NCBI GenBank assembly: GCA_016787755.1
Contig: JAEUUA010000025.1
Coordinates: forward strand, 248,001-312,000
Reading direction: 5' to 3'
Length of the DNA: 64,000 bases
From: Cyclobacteriaceae bacterium
Lineage (GTDB): Bacteria; Bacteroidota; Bacteroidia; Cytophagales; Cyclobacteriaceae
Shown: piece by piece, positions 9,193-17,471 of the stretch
How the letters are laid out: each line of letters starts with the position of its first letter
How positions within the stretch are numbered: position 1 is the stretch's first letter
Translations under genes and position numbers: made by a program
Notes under the pieces: generated by a model
Told to the model about the DNA's origin: nothing
What the model saw: only the letters and a program-made list of their open reading frames with translations
Databases searched by the model: none

Positions 9193-9951
9193 TTACTTAT
9201 CCAGCCACTTTTTAAATTCCTGCACCCGTTCGCGGGCCACAATTACATCAATATCGTCACACGTCTTTAACACGAGTTTTATTCTACTGTTTACGTGACT
9301 AATCATATCCTGAATAGAAGTAACGCTGACAATATACTTCCGATTGATTTTAAAAAAGTGTGCCGGATCGAGCAGCCCCTCGAGTTGATCTAGCGTGAAA
9401 TCCAAAATATGCTTACGGCCATCTTTTGTCTGAGCAAAGGTTGTTTTCTCTAAACTAAAGAAGAATAGAATCTCTTTCACTTCAACAGACTTTAAATGTT
9501 CACCCACTTTTATAACAAATCGCTCTTTGTATTTTTTAGTAAGCATTTGCATGGCATAGCCAATGCTCTCCAACATTTTAGCGGGAGCTAATGGTTGAGC
9601 CATAAGATTCTGATATTTCTTAACAGCCGCAGTAAGTTCGTCCTTATCGACCGGTTTAAGAATGTAGTCAATACTATTTACTTTAAAAGCTTTAAGAGCA
9701 TACTCATTGTAGGCAGTTGTGAAAATTACCGGAGCCTTTACTTCTACTTTCTCAAAAATATCAAAACTCAACCCATCGGCCAATTGAATGTCCATGAAGA
9801 TCAAGTCAACGGAATTTTTTGAAATCCATTCCACGGAGCGTTTTACAGAATCAAGCTTGGCACAGATCTCACTATCCGGTTGAAGTTCCTGAATTAAAGA
9901 AACAAGACGTTCGGCAGCCTGAGGTTCGTCTTCAATAATTAATACGTTCAT
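9193..9951 (-). CDS. LytTR-type response regulator
   Basis: 252 residues: a receiver domain (MNVLIIEDEPQAAERL, phosphoacceptor Asp54 in FMDIQ, conserved Lys in YILKPVD) followed by a LytTR DNA-binding domain (residues about 150-250; FVIKVGEHLKSVEVKEI, FKINRKYIV). This is the AgrA/LytR-type activator fold. It overlaps the histidine kinase gene by 4 bases, so the pair is a two-component system with coupled translation. Target genes are not identified. Confidence 0.93.
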   Translation of the reverse strand: MNVLIIEDEPQAAERLVSLIQELQPDSEICAKLDSVKRSVEWISKNSVDLIFMDIQLADGLSFDIFEKVEVKAPVIFTTAYNEYALKAFKVNSIDYILKPVDKDELTAAVKKYQNLMAQPLAPAKMLESIGYAMQMLTKKYKERFVIKVGEHLKSVEVKEILFFFSLEKTTFAQTKDGRKHILDFTLDQLEGLLDPAHFFKINRKYIVSVTSIQDMISHVNSRIKLVLKTCDDIDVIVARERVQEFKKWLDK

Positions 9952-10967
9952 GTAAGTTCAATCATTGGAATAGAAACAATAAACTTTCCTTCAGCTTCAA
10001 GAACCTTCACTGCTTGCGTACTTAAAAACTCATACCTCTTTTTTATGTTTTCCAAGCCTAGTCCTGAAGTCTCATCCACCAGGACAGATTTCCGTTGAAG
10101 GGTGTTCTCAACAACCAGATGATTATCATGCTTGAATATCTTTATTACAAGTGGATGTTCTTCTGAAATTTCGTTGTGCTTAATGGCATTCTCCACCAAC
10201 ATTTGCAAGGCGAGCGGTGCCACCAAACTTTTCACATCTACCAAATCAACTTCTATTTTTAACTTATCACCAAACCGAATCTGTTGCAAAAAGGCATAGG
10301 ATCCAATAAACTTCACTTCCTCTTCCAATGATACGACTTCTTTATCTCGACTATCCAACACATACCGATATACGTCTGACAATTGTTTGATAAATTTTAC
10401 AGCTTTCTCCTGATCTTGATACACAAGGTTAGTAAGGGCATTTAAACTATTAAATAAGAAATGTGGATTCACCTGATTTTTTAAATTATTATACTGGGCT
10501 TCCACACTTTCTTTTTTCATTCTCTCGGCATCAACAGCCGCTTGGCGCCAATTAGCGAAAAACATGCGCCCCGTCATGAATAGGGTGATGATTAGGGTAA
10601 TGACAATCGTGGAATAGTAAGTTTCTTCGATACTATCTCCAAGGTGAAAGCCCAAAACAGTTCCGAAAAGAAATATTAAACCATATACTGCGCTTAAAGT
10701 ATACACCACCATTCCAATCAATCCCGCAATCAATCGGGTCACAGTCTGCTGTTCCCAGGGAAAAAAATAATCCAATACACAGCTTACATACGCATTACCA
10801 AGCCAAAGCGACACCCACATAATTGCCGTGAAGCAACCAATCCAGAATAAAGAGAATACACCTTGGCAACACCCCCGCCATATAAAATAGCTCATGACAA
10901 ACCCACACAGGGTAGCCCAAAAAATGGCGCGAAGGTTTTCTTGTAGAAATTTAAATAGCGAAGGCAC
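9948..10967 (-). CDS. LytS/YehU-type sensor histidine kinase
   Basis: 339 residues. The N-terminal part has several transmembrane helices (residues about 10-155). It is followed by the PF06580-type kinase core with the phosphoacceptor histidine in NPHFLFNSLNAL and an ATPase domain containing LVENAIKHN and SGLGLENIKKRY. There is no obvious extracellular sensor domain, so sensing probably occurs in the membrane. It is the upstream gene of the pair with the LytTR regulator, overlapping it by 4 bases. Confidence 0.93.
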   Translation of the reverse strand: MPSLFKFLQENLRAIFWATLCGFVMSYFIWRGCCQGVFSLFWIGCFTAIMWVSLWLGNAYVSCVLDYFFPWEQQTVTRLIAGLIGMVVYTLSAVYGLIFLFGTVLGFHLGDSIEETYYSTIVITLIITLFMTGRMFFANWRQAAVDAERMKKESVEAQYNNLKNQVNPHFLFNSLNALTNLVYQDQEKAVKFIKQLSDVYRYVLDSRDKEVVSLEEEVKFIGSYAFLQQIRFGDKLKIEVDLVDVKSLVAPLALQMLVENAIKHNEISEEHPLVIKIFKHDNHLVVENTLQRKSVLVDETSGLGLENIKKRYEFLSTQAVKVLEAEGKFIVSIPMIELT

Positions 10968-11029
10968 AGCGCAAATTATAGTTTATACCCTTGATTATGA
11001 AATCCCTTTGACATGTTCTTCAGTACCGA

Positions 11030-11668
11030 TTACTTACACTGTTGCATAACCTCAAGGTTCATTTCTTTACCCCATCGTGGTGCCAATGGATTTTGAGGCT
11101 CAACAGCCGACTCAAAAATAGTTGCAGCTTTGCGCGCTGTTTCACATGCTTCGGTGGGTGACTGATTAAAAAATCGGGCGGTGCCCAATTGCATTTGAGC
11201 CAGCAAAGCAAGTGCTCTTGGATTATATTTATTCATACTTACTGCCTTGCCAAAAGTCTGCATCGCTAATCCGGAATACTTTTGTCCGCGTGTTGCCGGA
11301 TCAACCGTTACCCGTATCATGTAAACAAATCCTTCTAAAGCAACAAGTTCTGATTCATCAGGAGCAAGTGCCTTCCCCTTCTCTACACCAGCCAATGCCA
11401 AATCAAGGTATGAATCCTTTTTTGTAACGTCTTTTTCGTTTATGGCCATCATGATGTTACCAAAGACTGAATAGTAATACGGTTCCCATCTTGATTTTTC
11501 AGCACTGGCTATCCGATCAAACGCATTCACGGCAACCTGATACTCGTCAATAGTTTTAGCTGTATAGACAGCGTGTACTTGTTTACTCATTTGAGCAAAA
11601 TACTTTTCATCGTTCCCCCAGCTTGTGATGGAGATGATCATCAAAAGAAAAATGTTGATTGTTTTCAT
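11030..11668 (-). CDS. Secreted helical-repeat protein of unknown function
   Basis: 212 residues with a signal peptide (MKTINIFLLMIISITSWG). The mature part is all-helical with repeat-like segments (AGVEKGKALAPDESELVALEG, FGKAVSMNKYNPRALALLAQM) that resemble tetratricopeptide repeats. The TonB receptor gene is directly upstream on the same strand, separated by 64 bases that contain a palindromic repeat. It could be a periplasmic accessory of that receptor. The function is not known. Confidence 0.75.
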   Translation of the reverse strand: MKTINIFLLMIISITSWGNDEKYFAQMSKQVHAVYTAKTIDEYQVAVNAFDRIASAEKSRWEPYYYSVFGNIMMAINEKDVTKKDSYLDLALAGVEKGKALAPDESELVALEGFVYMIRVTVDPATRGQKYSGLAMQTFGKAVSMNKYNPRALALLAQMQLGTARFFNQSPTEACETARKAATIFESAVEPQNPLAPRWGKEMNLEVMQQCK

Positions 11669-11695
11669 AATTGTGTTTGTTTTTAGTTGATTGAA

Positions 11696-11725
11696 CTCAC
11701 CCCGCCTCTCCAGAGGAGAGGGCTA
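11696..11725. repeat. Palindromic repeat copy, intergenic
   Basis: A hairpin with the arms CCTCTCC and GGAGAGG preceded by CTCACCCC. It belongs to the same family as the copies in leuS, the MogA-like gene and ribF. It lies between the second TonB receptor and the secreted helical-repeat gene, ending close to the receptor stop codon, where it could act as a transcript-stabilising or partly terminating stem-loop. Confidence 0.7.
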
Positions 11726-11732
11726 AGAGCAT

Positions 11733-13895
11733 TTATAGATTTGGTAATTGATTCACTGATTTATTTTTACTGATGGTGATGAACACGCCCAGAAACAAAA
11801 ACCGTGGTGCTGCTTGATGTGTCGCCTTGCTCACATATTCGCCTTGATTATTTTGAGTAGTGCTGTACCTGTATCCAAAAATATTATCATGGCCTAACAG
11901 ATTTGTACATGATAAATAGATGATCAAATTGTTCTTTGGCAGGTAAGCAACGTTGGCACTTAAGTCCTGATAAGATGGCGTTTTATCAGAATTAAATTCA
12001 TCAGACGGTTTGTTCGGATTATAGTATGTGCGGCCACTGGCATAACTATAGGTAAAGCCCAATTGGGCTTTCAATGAAGTGATAAAGTGTTTATAGACAA
12101 AAGAGAAGTTATGAGCCGAAGCAAACGATGGAATAGCAGCAGTCGGAAAATTTAAGTAGTCGCGTTCGGTATCCAAATAAGAATAAGAAATCCAGTAATC
12201 CACATTCTTAATCGTTTCACTATCGCGCCAGAATAGCTCAACACCCCGTGCATAGCCACTCCCTGTGTTTGTAATGAATGAAGGATTGATATTCTGAAAC
12301 TTTATCAATTGATCATATCGCTTATAGTACGTTTCAACCCGAAAGGTTTTGCGATTGGTTACAATCTGGTAGTTAAGAATAACGTGTTCTGCTTTTTCAG
12401 GGTTTATCTGATTGGCTAATCTCAAATATTGATTTTGCGCTGATTGCCGAAATGTTCCGTACGCAAATGAAAACTGTCCTTGCTTACCGGGCTTGTAAGC
12501 AAGTGAAAGCCGAGGGTCAACGCTTGTGTAATCATTCAATCCGTTAGTTTCTAATCGACCACCCGCCTTCACTACAAAATGATTGCTGGCATAGTATTCT
12601 CCTTCAATAAAGGTTGCCGAGATAGGTTCTGAAAAACTAAAAGATTCAACATTATCTGAAAAAGAATTGTAGCGTGTAGCTTCGTAATCTCTACTATATA
12701 ATTCAGTGCCAGCCCGAACTTCCAATTGATCGGAAACTGAATGTTCTACCACCACCTTGGCATGAATTCCTTTTTCAATTTCATTAATTGGTGAACCATC
12801 AATCTTACTATCGTTTTTAATGTACGAATAAGACAATCCACCTTGCACGGACCATTTCGCAGTAAGCGATTGCTGATACGTTCCGTTTCCATAGCGATAG
12901 GTATTAGTTTGATCTAACTGCTTTTTGATTGTGGGATCAAGAATATCATGATTGAATAAGGAGAATGAACTTTGATTAAAGTTTCCGAAGAATTTAAAGA
13001 ATCCATCCTTGCCAATTTTTTGACGATATGCTCCACTGCCTTCCAAAGATATTGGCGGAGTTTTCCAGTCAATCTCCTGATTGATCAACCCAAAGTAAGG
13101 CCGAATGTTTGTGTACTGAACTTTTCCCGAAACAGAAGCCCGATCCCATACTTGAGTATGAGCCACATCGGCACCGACCGAAAGGATCCCAATATCCGTT
13201 TGATTCATCTCTGCAATATCTTTTGAATTAAGAACCAATGCCGATGAAAGTGCCTGACCATATTCAGCAGAGTAGCCCCCAGTACTAAAACTCGTACCCA
13301 TAAACATGAAGGGGAGAAACCGTCCGCGTGAAGGAGTATTTGGTGCAGATGGACCGTACGCATCCAGCACAGACATACCATCAATAAAGGTGCGTGTCTC
13401 TGAGCCATCACCCCCACGCACAAATAACCTTCCTGTCTCACCTACCTTTTGTGTTCCGGGTAACGTATTCAATGCACCCGCAATATCAGCCGTGGCTCCG
13501 GCTGTAGTGGCTATATCAATTGCTTTAAGAATGGTTCTTCGGTTTTCATCTCCGGCAGTGAATGAGCCTGCGGAAATCACAACGCCATCTAACTGATTAA
13601 TCTCTTCCTTCAAGGAAATTTTAATCTCAATTTCTTTACCTGATAGCTCCAGTGACTGTGAATAGGGTTTGTAGCCAACAAATGTTACTATCAACGTTTG
13701 AACGCCTGTTTCTTCCGTAACAAAGGTGAAGGTTCCGTTTGCTCCAGAGCTGGTACCATCATACGAATCCTTCATCAAGATATTTGCTCCGGGAATAGGT
13801 TCGCCACGTTCATCTTTAACTATACCCGAAATTTTGGTTTGTGATATTGCAATCAAGTTAACCAGTAAGAGTAGACAAAGTGTAAGTAGTTTCAT
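11733..13895 (-). CDS. TonB-dependent receptor with carboxypeptidase-like domain
   Basis: About 720 residues: signal peptide (MKLLTLCLLLLVNLIAISQ), a carboxypeptidase-like beta-sandwich (ISGIVKDERGEPIPGANIL, residues about 20-100), a plug (LNTLPGTQKVGETGRLFVRGG) and a beta-barrel. Another start codon lies two codons upstream (13901); the ATG at 13895 directly begins the signal peptide. The mature protein has no DUF4249 partner, but a secreted repeat protein is encoded directly downstream. The imported substrate is unknown. Confidence 0.88.
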   Translation of the reverse strand: MKLLTLCLLLLVNLIAISQTKISGIVKDERGEPIPGANILMKDSYDGTSSGANGTFTFVTEETGVQTLIVTFVGYKPYSQSLELSGKEIEIKISLKEEINQLDGVVISAGSFTAGDENRRTILKAIDIATTAGATADIAGALNTLPGTQKVGETGRLFVRGGDGSETRTFIDGMSVLDAYGPSAPNTPSRGRFLPFMFMGTSFSTGGYSAEYGQALSSALVLNSKDIAEMNQTDIGILSVGADVAHTQVWDRASVSGKVQYTNIRPYFGLINQEIDWKTPPISLEGSGAYRQKIGKDGFFKFFGNFNQSSFSLFNHDILDPTIKKQLDQTNTYRYGNGTYQQSLTAKWSVQGGLSYSYIKNDSKIDGSPINEIEKGIHAKVVVEHSVSDQLEVRAGTELYSRDYEATRYNSFSDNVESFSFSEPISATFIEGEYYASNHFVVKAGGRLETNGLNDYTSVDPRLSLAYKPGKQGQFSFAYGTFRQSAQNQYLRLANQINPEKAEHVILNYQIVTNRKTFRVETYYKRYDQLIKFQNINPSFITNTGSGYARGVELFWRDSETIKNVDYWISYSYLDTERDYLNFPTAAIPSFASAHNFSFVYKHFITSLKAQLGFTYSYASGRTYYNPNKPSDEFNSDKTPSYQDLSANVAYLPKNNLIIYLSCTNLLGHDNIFGYRYSTTQNNQGEYVSKATHQAAPRFLFLGVFITISKNKSVNQLPNL

Positions 13896-14074
13896 GTGCA
13901 TAGCTTTTAGCCCGATTACACGGTAAAGATGTTGCCTGCAGTGAGTTTTTGATCATGAAGGTTACTGAAGTGTTGAAGCGATTGGATGAGTTGTAAGAAT
14001 CTAAAGATTGGTTATTTGGAAATAAGTACCAGAAATTCGGGAACCCTATTTCAGATTTTTATATAACTTTAGAA

Positions 14075-14941
14075 ATGCAACAATCTACTGCCACCACCCT
14101 CTTCTTACCCATTGCGCTAGGCATCATTATGCTGGGTTTGGGTTTATCGCTTACGTTAAATGATTTCAAGCGCGTTACAAAATATCCAAAAGCAATTACC
14201 ATCGCGTTAGGGTGCCAGATGATCTTGCTACCGGCACTCTGTTTTGTTATTGCCAAATTCAGTGGACTGAGTCCGGTATTGAGTGTTGGGTTGTTGCTAT
14301 TAGCTGCCTCCCCCGGAGGGCCTACGGCAAATTTATACAGTCACTTATCGAATGGCGATGTAGCCCTGAATATTACACTCACTGCGGTTAATAGCGTGCT
14401 AACACTCTTTACCCTACCGATTATTGTAAATCTTTCGATGGAGTATTTTATGGGTGCCGGCCAATACATTCCGTTGCCTTTCAGCAAAGTGATTGAAGTA
14501 TTTGTAATTGTCTTGGTGCCCGTCTCCCTGGGTATGCTTATAAAAAGCAAAGCAACCCGGTTTGCAGCCAACATGGAAAAGCCAGTAAAAATCATTTCAG
14601 CCTTGCTCTTGATCCTGATTATAGTGTCCGTTACAATTCGGGAAAAACAAATGCTGATGGATCATTTCGCCTTGATGGGAACACCCGTGCTGTTATTTAA
14701 TATTTTAAGTCTTGCTGTCGGATTCTACCTCCCTCTCCTTTTCAAGGTTGAAAAAAAGCAGGCGATCGCCATCGGCATGGAGATTGGTATTCACAACGGC
14801 ACGCTGGCCATTTACATTGCGTTGAATGTACTCAATAACTCAACGATGAGCATTCCACCTGCAATCTATAGCTTGCTCATGTTTTTTACAGCGGCAGCCT
14901 TTGGGTTTCTGGTTAACACCGGTAAAACGCAGAAGGCATAA
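14075..14941 (+). CDS. Bile acid:sodium symporter (BASS) family transporter
   Basis: 288 residues with about ten hydrophobic segments. LGIIMLGLGLSLTLNDFKR and the SPGGPTANLYSHLSNGDVALNITLTAV stretch are typical of the BASS/SBF fold, whose members move organic acids with sodium. The crossover helix prolines (PGGP) are present. The gene stands alone between the receptor region and an M28 peptidase gene. The substrate is unknown; the family name does not imply bile acid transport here. Confidence 0.88.
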   Translation: MQQSTATTLFLPIALGIIMLGLGLSLTLNDFKRVTKYPKAITIALGCQMILLPALCFVIAKFSGLSPVLSVGLLLLAASPGGPTANLYSHLSNGDVALNITLTAVNSVLTLFTLPIIVNLSMEYFMGAGQYIPLPFSKVIEVFVIVLVPVSLGMLIKSKATRFAANMEKPVKIISALLLILIIVSVTIREKQMLMDHFALMGTPVLLFNILSLAVGFYLPLLFKVEKKQAIAIGMEIGIHNGTLAIYIALNVLNNSTMSIPPAIYSLLMFFTAAAFGFLVNTGKTQKA

Positions 14942-15052
14942 TGAGCGGCAGAGGTTTATCTCAAAATCAGAGGCCAAAGAAAATATTTTTGCAACTCATC
15001 GATTTAGCAGTTCCTTTACCGGAAAGGTGTGGTGAAATAATCTTACCCCAAA

Positions 15053-15084
15053 TTGACTACACCGAAATTTGTTTGCTAAGTTTG
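15053..15084 (+). promoter_or_regulatory. Bacteroidota-type promoter for the M28 peptidase gene
   Basis: TTG at 15053-15055 and TAAGTTTG at 15077-15084 match the TTG / TAnnTTTG pattern with a 21-base spacer. The M28 start codon is at 15089, so the transcript would be leaderless or nearly so. Confidence 0.5.
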
Positions 15085-15088
15085 GTGC

Positions 15089-16393
15089 ATGAAAAATAAT
15101 CTCATCCTACTGTTTGTTGTCGTTTATGTATCCGCACAGGCGCAACAGGAAAACAAACTGATAAAAGAAGAAAGCATCACCCGTATTATTAAAACACTTG
15201 CCGCGGATAACATGATGGGGCGTGCGGCCACGCAGCCTGAGCATATCGATAAAGCAGCTTCATTTATAAGCAATGAATTTAAAAGTATAGGGCTTAAGCC
15301 TTTGAAAGGTCTACCGGGGTATCGGCAAGAGTTTAAAAAAGACATGATTTCCCCTCAAACATTAGAGGTTGTTATCAATGGTCAGAAAATAGCCCCTGAA
15401 AATTCACTTCTTGTTACTGAGAAAACAGAAGTAAACTTTACAAAAGGGCTGGGTGTAATTGTCATCCCCTTTGATACCACCATCAAAAACAAGAGACAAT
15501 ATTTATTAGGCAAAGCATTTAGCCTGACGCGCGATACTGCTTCTGCCATGGTGTTAGTAGCGCCAGAGTTTAAAGAGAACTTTAAAGAATTGAAGGGCTA
15601 CTTCGGGAGACGCTTTATGACCCAACATAAATCGAATAAAGTATTTGTACTAGGTGTTACTTCTGTACTCTCTTATTCTGTAAAGGCTACTCAAAAAATT
15701 GAAACGATCACGATGGCCAATGTAGCGGGTATGATTCGCGGCAAGACAAAACCCGAAGAGTTTGTAGTATTTTCCGGTCATTACGATCATATTGGTATTG
15801 AAGCTCCTGTAAATGGTGACTCCATTGCCAACGGTGCGGATGATGATGCCTCGGGTACGACTGCCGTGATTGAACTCGCGCGTTACTTCAATAAAATTAA
15901 AAACAATGCGCGCACACTCATCTTTGTTGCCTTTACAGCAGAAGAGATTGGGGGTTACGGTTCAAAGTATTTTTCTGAACAACTTAACCCCGATCAAACT
16001 GTAGCTATGTTTAACATTGAAATGATTGGTAAACCCAGCAAGTGGGGACAAAATTTTGCGTTCATTACCGGTTATGAGCGATCTGACTTTGGAGAAATCC
16101 TGCAAAAGAATTTAAAAGGCACTCAATTTGAATTCAAACCTGATCCTTATCCACAACAAAATCTTTTCTATCGTTCCGACAATGCTACTCTGGCTCGCTT
16201 AGGAGTTCCTGCTCACACTATCTCTACCGATGAAATTGATATTGATAAGTTTTATCACACGGTAGATGATGAAGTGGAAACATTGGATATGAAAAACATC
16301 ACTTCCACCATTCGGGCGATTGCGTTGAGTGCTAAGTCAATTATAAGTGGTGCGGATACACCCAAGCGGATTGATAAGGCTCCGGTGAGGTAA
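15089..16393 (+). CDS. M28 family zinc metallopeptidase, secreted
   Basis: 434 residues with a signal peptide (MKNNLILLFVVVYVSAQAQ). The M28 catalytic features appear in order: FSGHYDHIG (zinc His, near residue 230), NGADDDASGT (bridging Asp), FTAEEIGGYGS (catalytic Glu pair), NIEMIG and the final HTVDDE histidine. In the fourth motif a Glu stands where many members have Asp (NLDMIG); Glu can also bind zinc. The family removes N-terminal residues from peptides. It likely acts in the periplasm or outside the cell. Confidence 0.9.
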   Translation: MKNNLILLFVVVYVSAQAQQENKLIKEESITRIIKTLAADNMMGRAATQPEHIDKAASFISNEFKSIGLKPLKGLPGYRQEFKKDMISPQTLEVVINGQKIAPENSLLVTEKTEVNFTKGLGVIVIPFDTTIKNKRQYLLGKAFSLTRDTASAMVLVAPEFKENFKELKGYFGRRFMTQHKSNKVFVLGVTSVLSYSVKATQKIETITMANVAGMIRGKTKPEEFVVFSGHYDHIGIEAPVNGDSIANGADDDASGTTAVIELARYFNKIKNNARTLIFVAFTAEEIGGYGSKYFSEQLNPDQTVAMFNIEMIGKPSKWGQNFAFITGYERSDFGEILQKNLKGTQFEFKPDPYPQQNLFYRSDNATLARLGVPAHTISTDEIDIDKFYHTVDDEVETLDMKNITSTIRAIALSAKSIISGADTPKRIDKAPVR

Positions 16394-16415
16394 TTGTTGG
16401 TTGATAATTTTTTTC

Positions 16416-16631
16416 TCAGAGGTCTTGAGATTCAAATTCAATTTGCTCAAACTCCAATTCAAGTAAAAATAAATTACTCCAAGGGATTGCAAATCCAAAT
16501 ACGCTATTCAACAATTCGCTACGTACAGCATTACTATAAAATCTCAAAATAGAATATGTAGTCAGCAAAACGCTATAACCGAAAGCATGGCATATGTATT
16601 TTGTTAGACTCAGTTCTCGGTTTAATTTCAC
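16416..16631 (-). CDS. Doubtful small ORF overlapping the end of a membrane protein gene
   Basis: A 71-residue frame starting with GTG at 16631, overlapping the stop of the upstream membrane protein gene by 4 bases, which is the usual arrangement for coupled translation. The product (KYICHAFGYSVLLTTYSIL..., ending in an acidic LELEFEQIEFESQDL) has no recognised family. The overlap and acidic tail are the only support. It may equally be non-coding. Confidence 0.25.
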   Translation of the reverse strand: MKLNRELSLTKYICHAFGYSVLLTTYSILRFYSNAVRSELLNSVFGFAIPWSNLFLLELEFEQIEFESQDL

Positions 16632-17293
16632 TGCAATGGTTTGCCAAAAAATACGCTAGTATCTTCCCATTTTCCACTCTTCAAATCAAGGTGCCCGTCC
16701 ATGCTCATAACGCTGAAGGTTGCTCTTATCTTATATTCATCAGATACTTCATCAACCCAAACTTTAGTGAACCATCTTTGGGCGAGTTCAAGAGACAGCT
16801 GAATGTTGTCATCGGCCTCCCAGCCAGTTTTTTTATACTTCATAATGATTGATTTATCAACTTTCAATAAATCTGTCAAACTATTTTCCACGGTTGAAAT
16901 ATCAATTGATGAATTGGGTTCGGTTGAATGTATCAGAGTTTTGATTTCAAATGATGTTGGATCAATCTCAAAGTCAATCCAATATACATTTTTAGGTAAT
17001 TGAGTTCTGAATAAGTCTTGAAAGGTTTTTTTTAGAGTGTCTGTTTTTGATTCCAGTATTTCAATGAATCTGCTAGCTTCTCCAAAACGCTTATTCAAAT
17101 GATCTCGCCAGATACTAAATGTTGTCAGATAGAGAACTAGACAAACTAAAAAAAATAGAATTAGAATAATTAGGAAGCCTGTTATTAAGAAAGCAATTAG
17201 AATTGCCAGTGGCAAGAAGGTAATTTTTGAGAACACTAACCAGAGTATCTCATTTTTCCTGGTTGCTTTAAGATGGTTCTTTAATAATTCCAA
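16628..17293 (-). CDS. Membrane-anchored protein of unknown function
   Basis: 221 residues. A long hydrophobic stretch near the N-terminus (residues about 20-65, IAFLITGFLIILILFFLVCLVLY) gives one or two transmembrane helices, followed by a soluble domain with coiled-coil-like and mixed alpha/beta sequence. No recognised motif. It sits between two plus-strand genes, the M28 peptidase and leuS, and reads toward the peptidase. The AT-rich codon choice differs from leuS next door. Confidence 0.6.
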   Translation of the reverse strand: MELLKNHLKATRKNEILWLVFSKITFLPLAILIAFLITGFLIILILFFLVCLVLYLTTFSIWRDHLNKRFGEASRFIEILESKTDTLKKTFQDLFRTQLPKNVYWIDFEIDPTSFEIKTLIHSTEPNSSIDISTVENSLTDLLKVDKSIIMKYKKTGWEADDNIQLSLELAQRWFTKVWVDEVSDEYKIRATFSVMSMDGHLDLKSGKWEDTSVFFGKPLQ

Positions 17294-17471
17294 TAATTGG
17301 TGGTTAATTTATCCGGTAGAGAATGGAGCCTAACATTTCGCTATAAGCCACTAAGGTCCTATATATCCATAACATCCCCAAGAGATTCTTTCCACCAAAA
17401 CTCATCTCAACTCCCTTCAAAAACCCAAGGATTGGCTTATTTTTGCAGTCCCTAAATGAGAAAACGGTTCT

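Noticed and set aside
13955..13996. A 13-codon frame MKVTEVLKRLDEL in the gap before the BASS gene
   Set aside because: It could be a leftover gene start, but it is too short to support as a gene or pseudogene.
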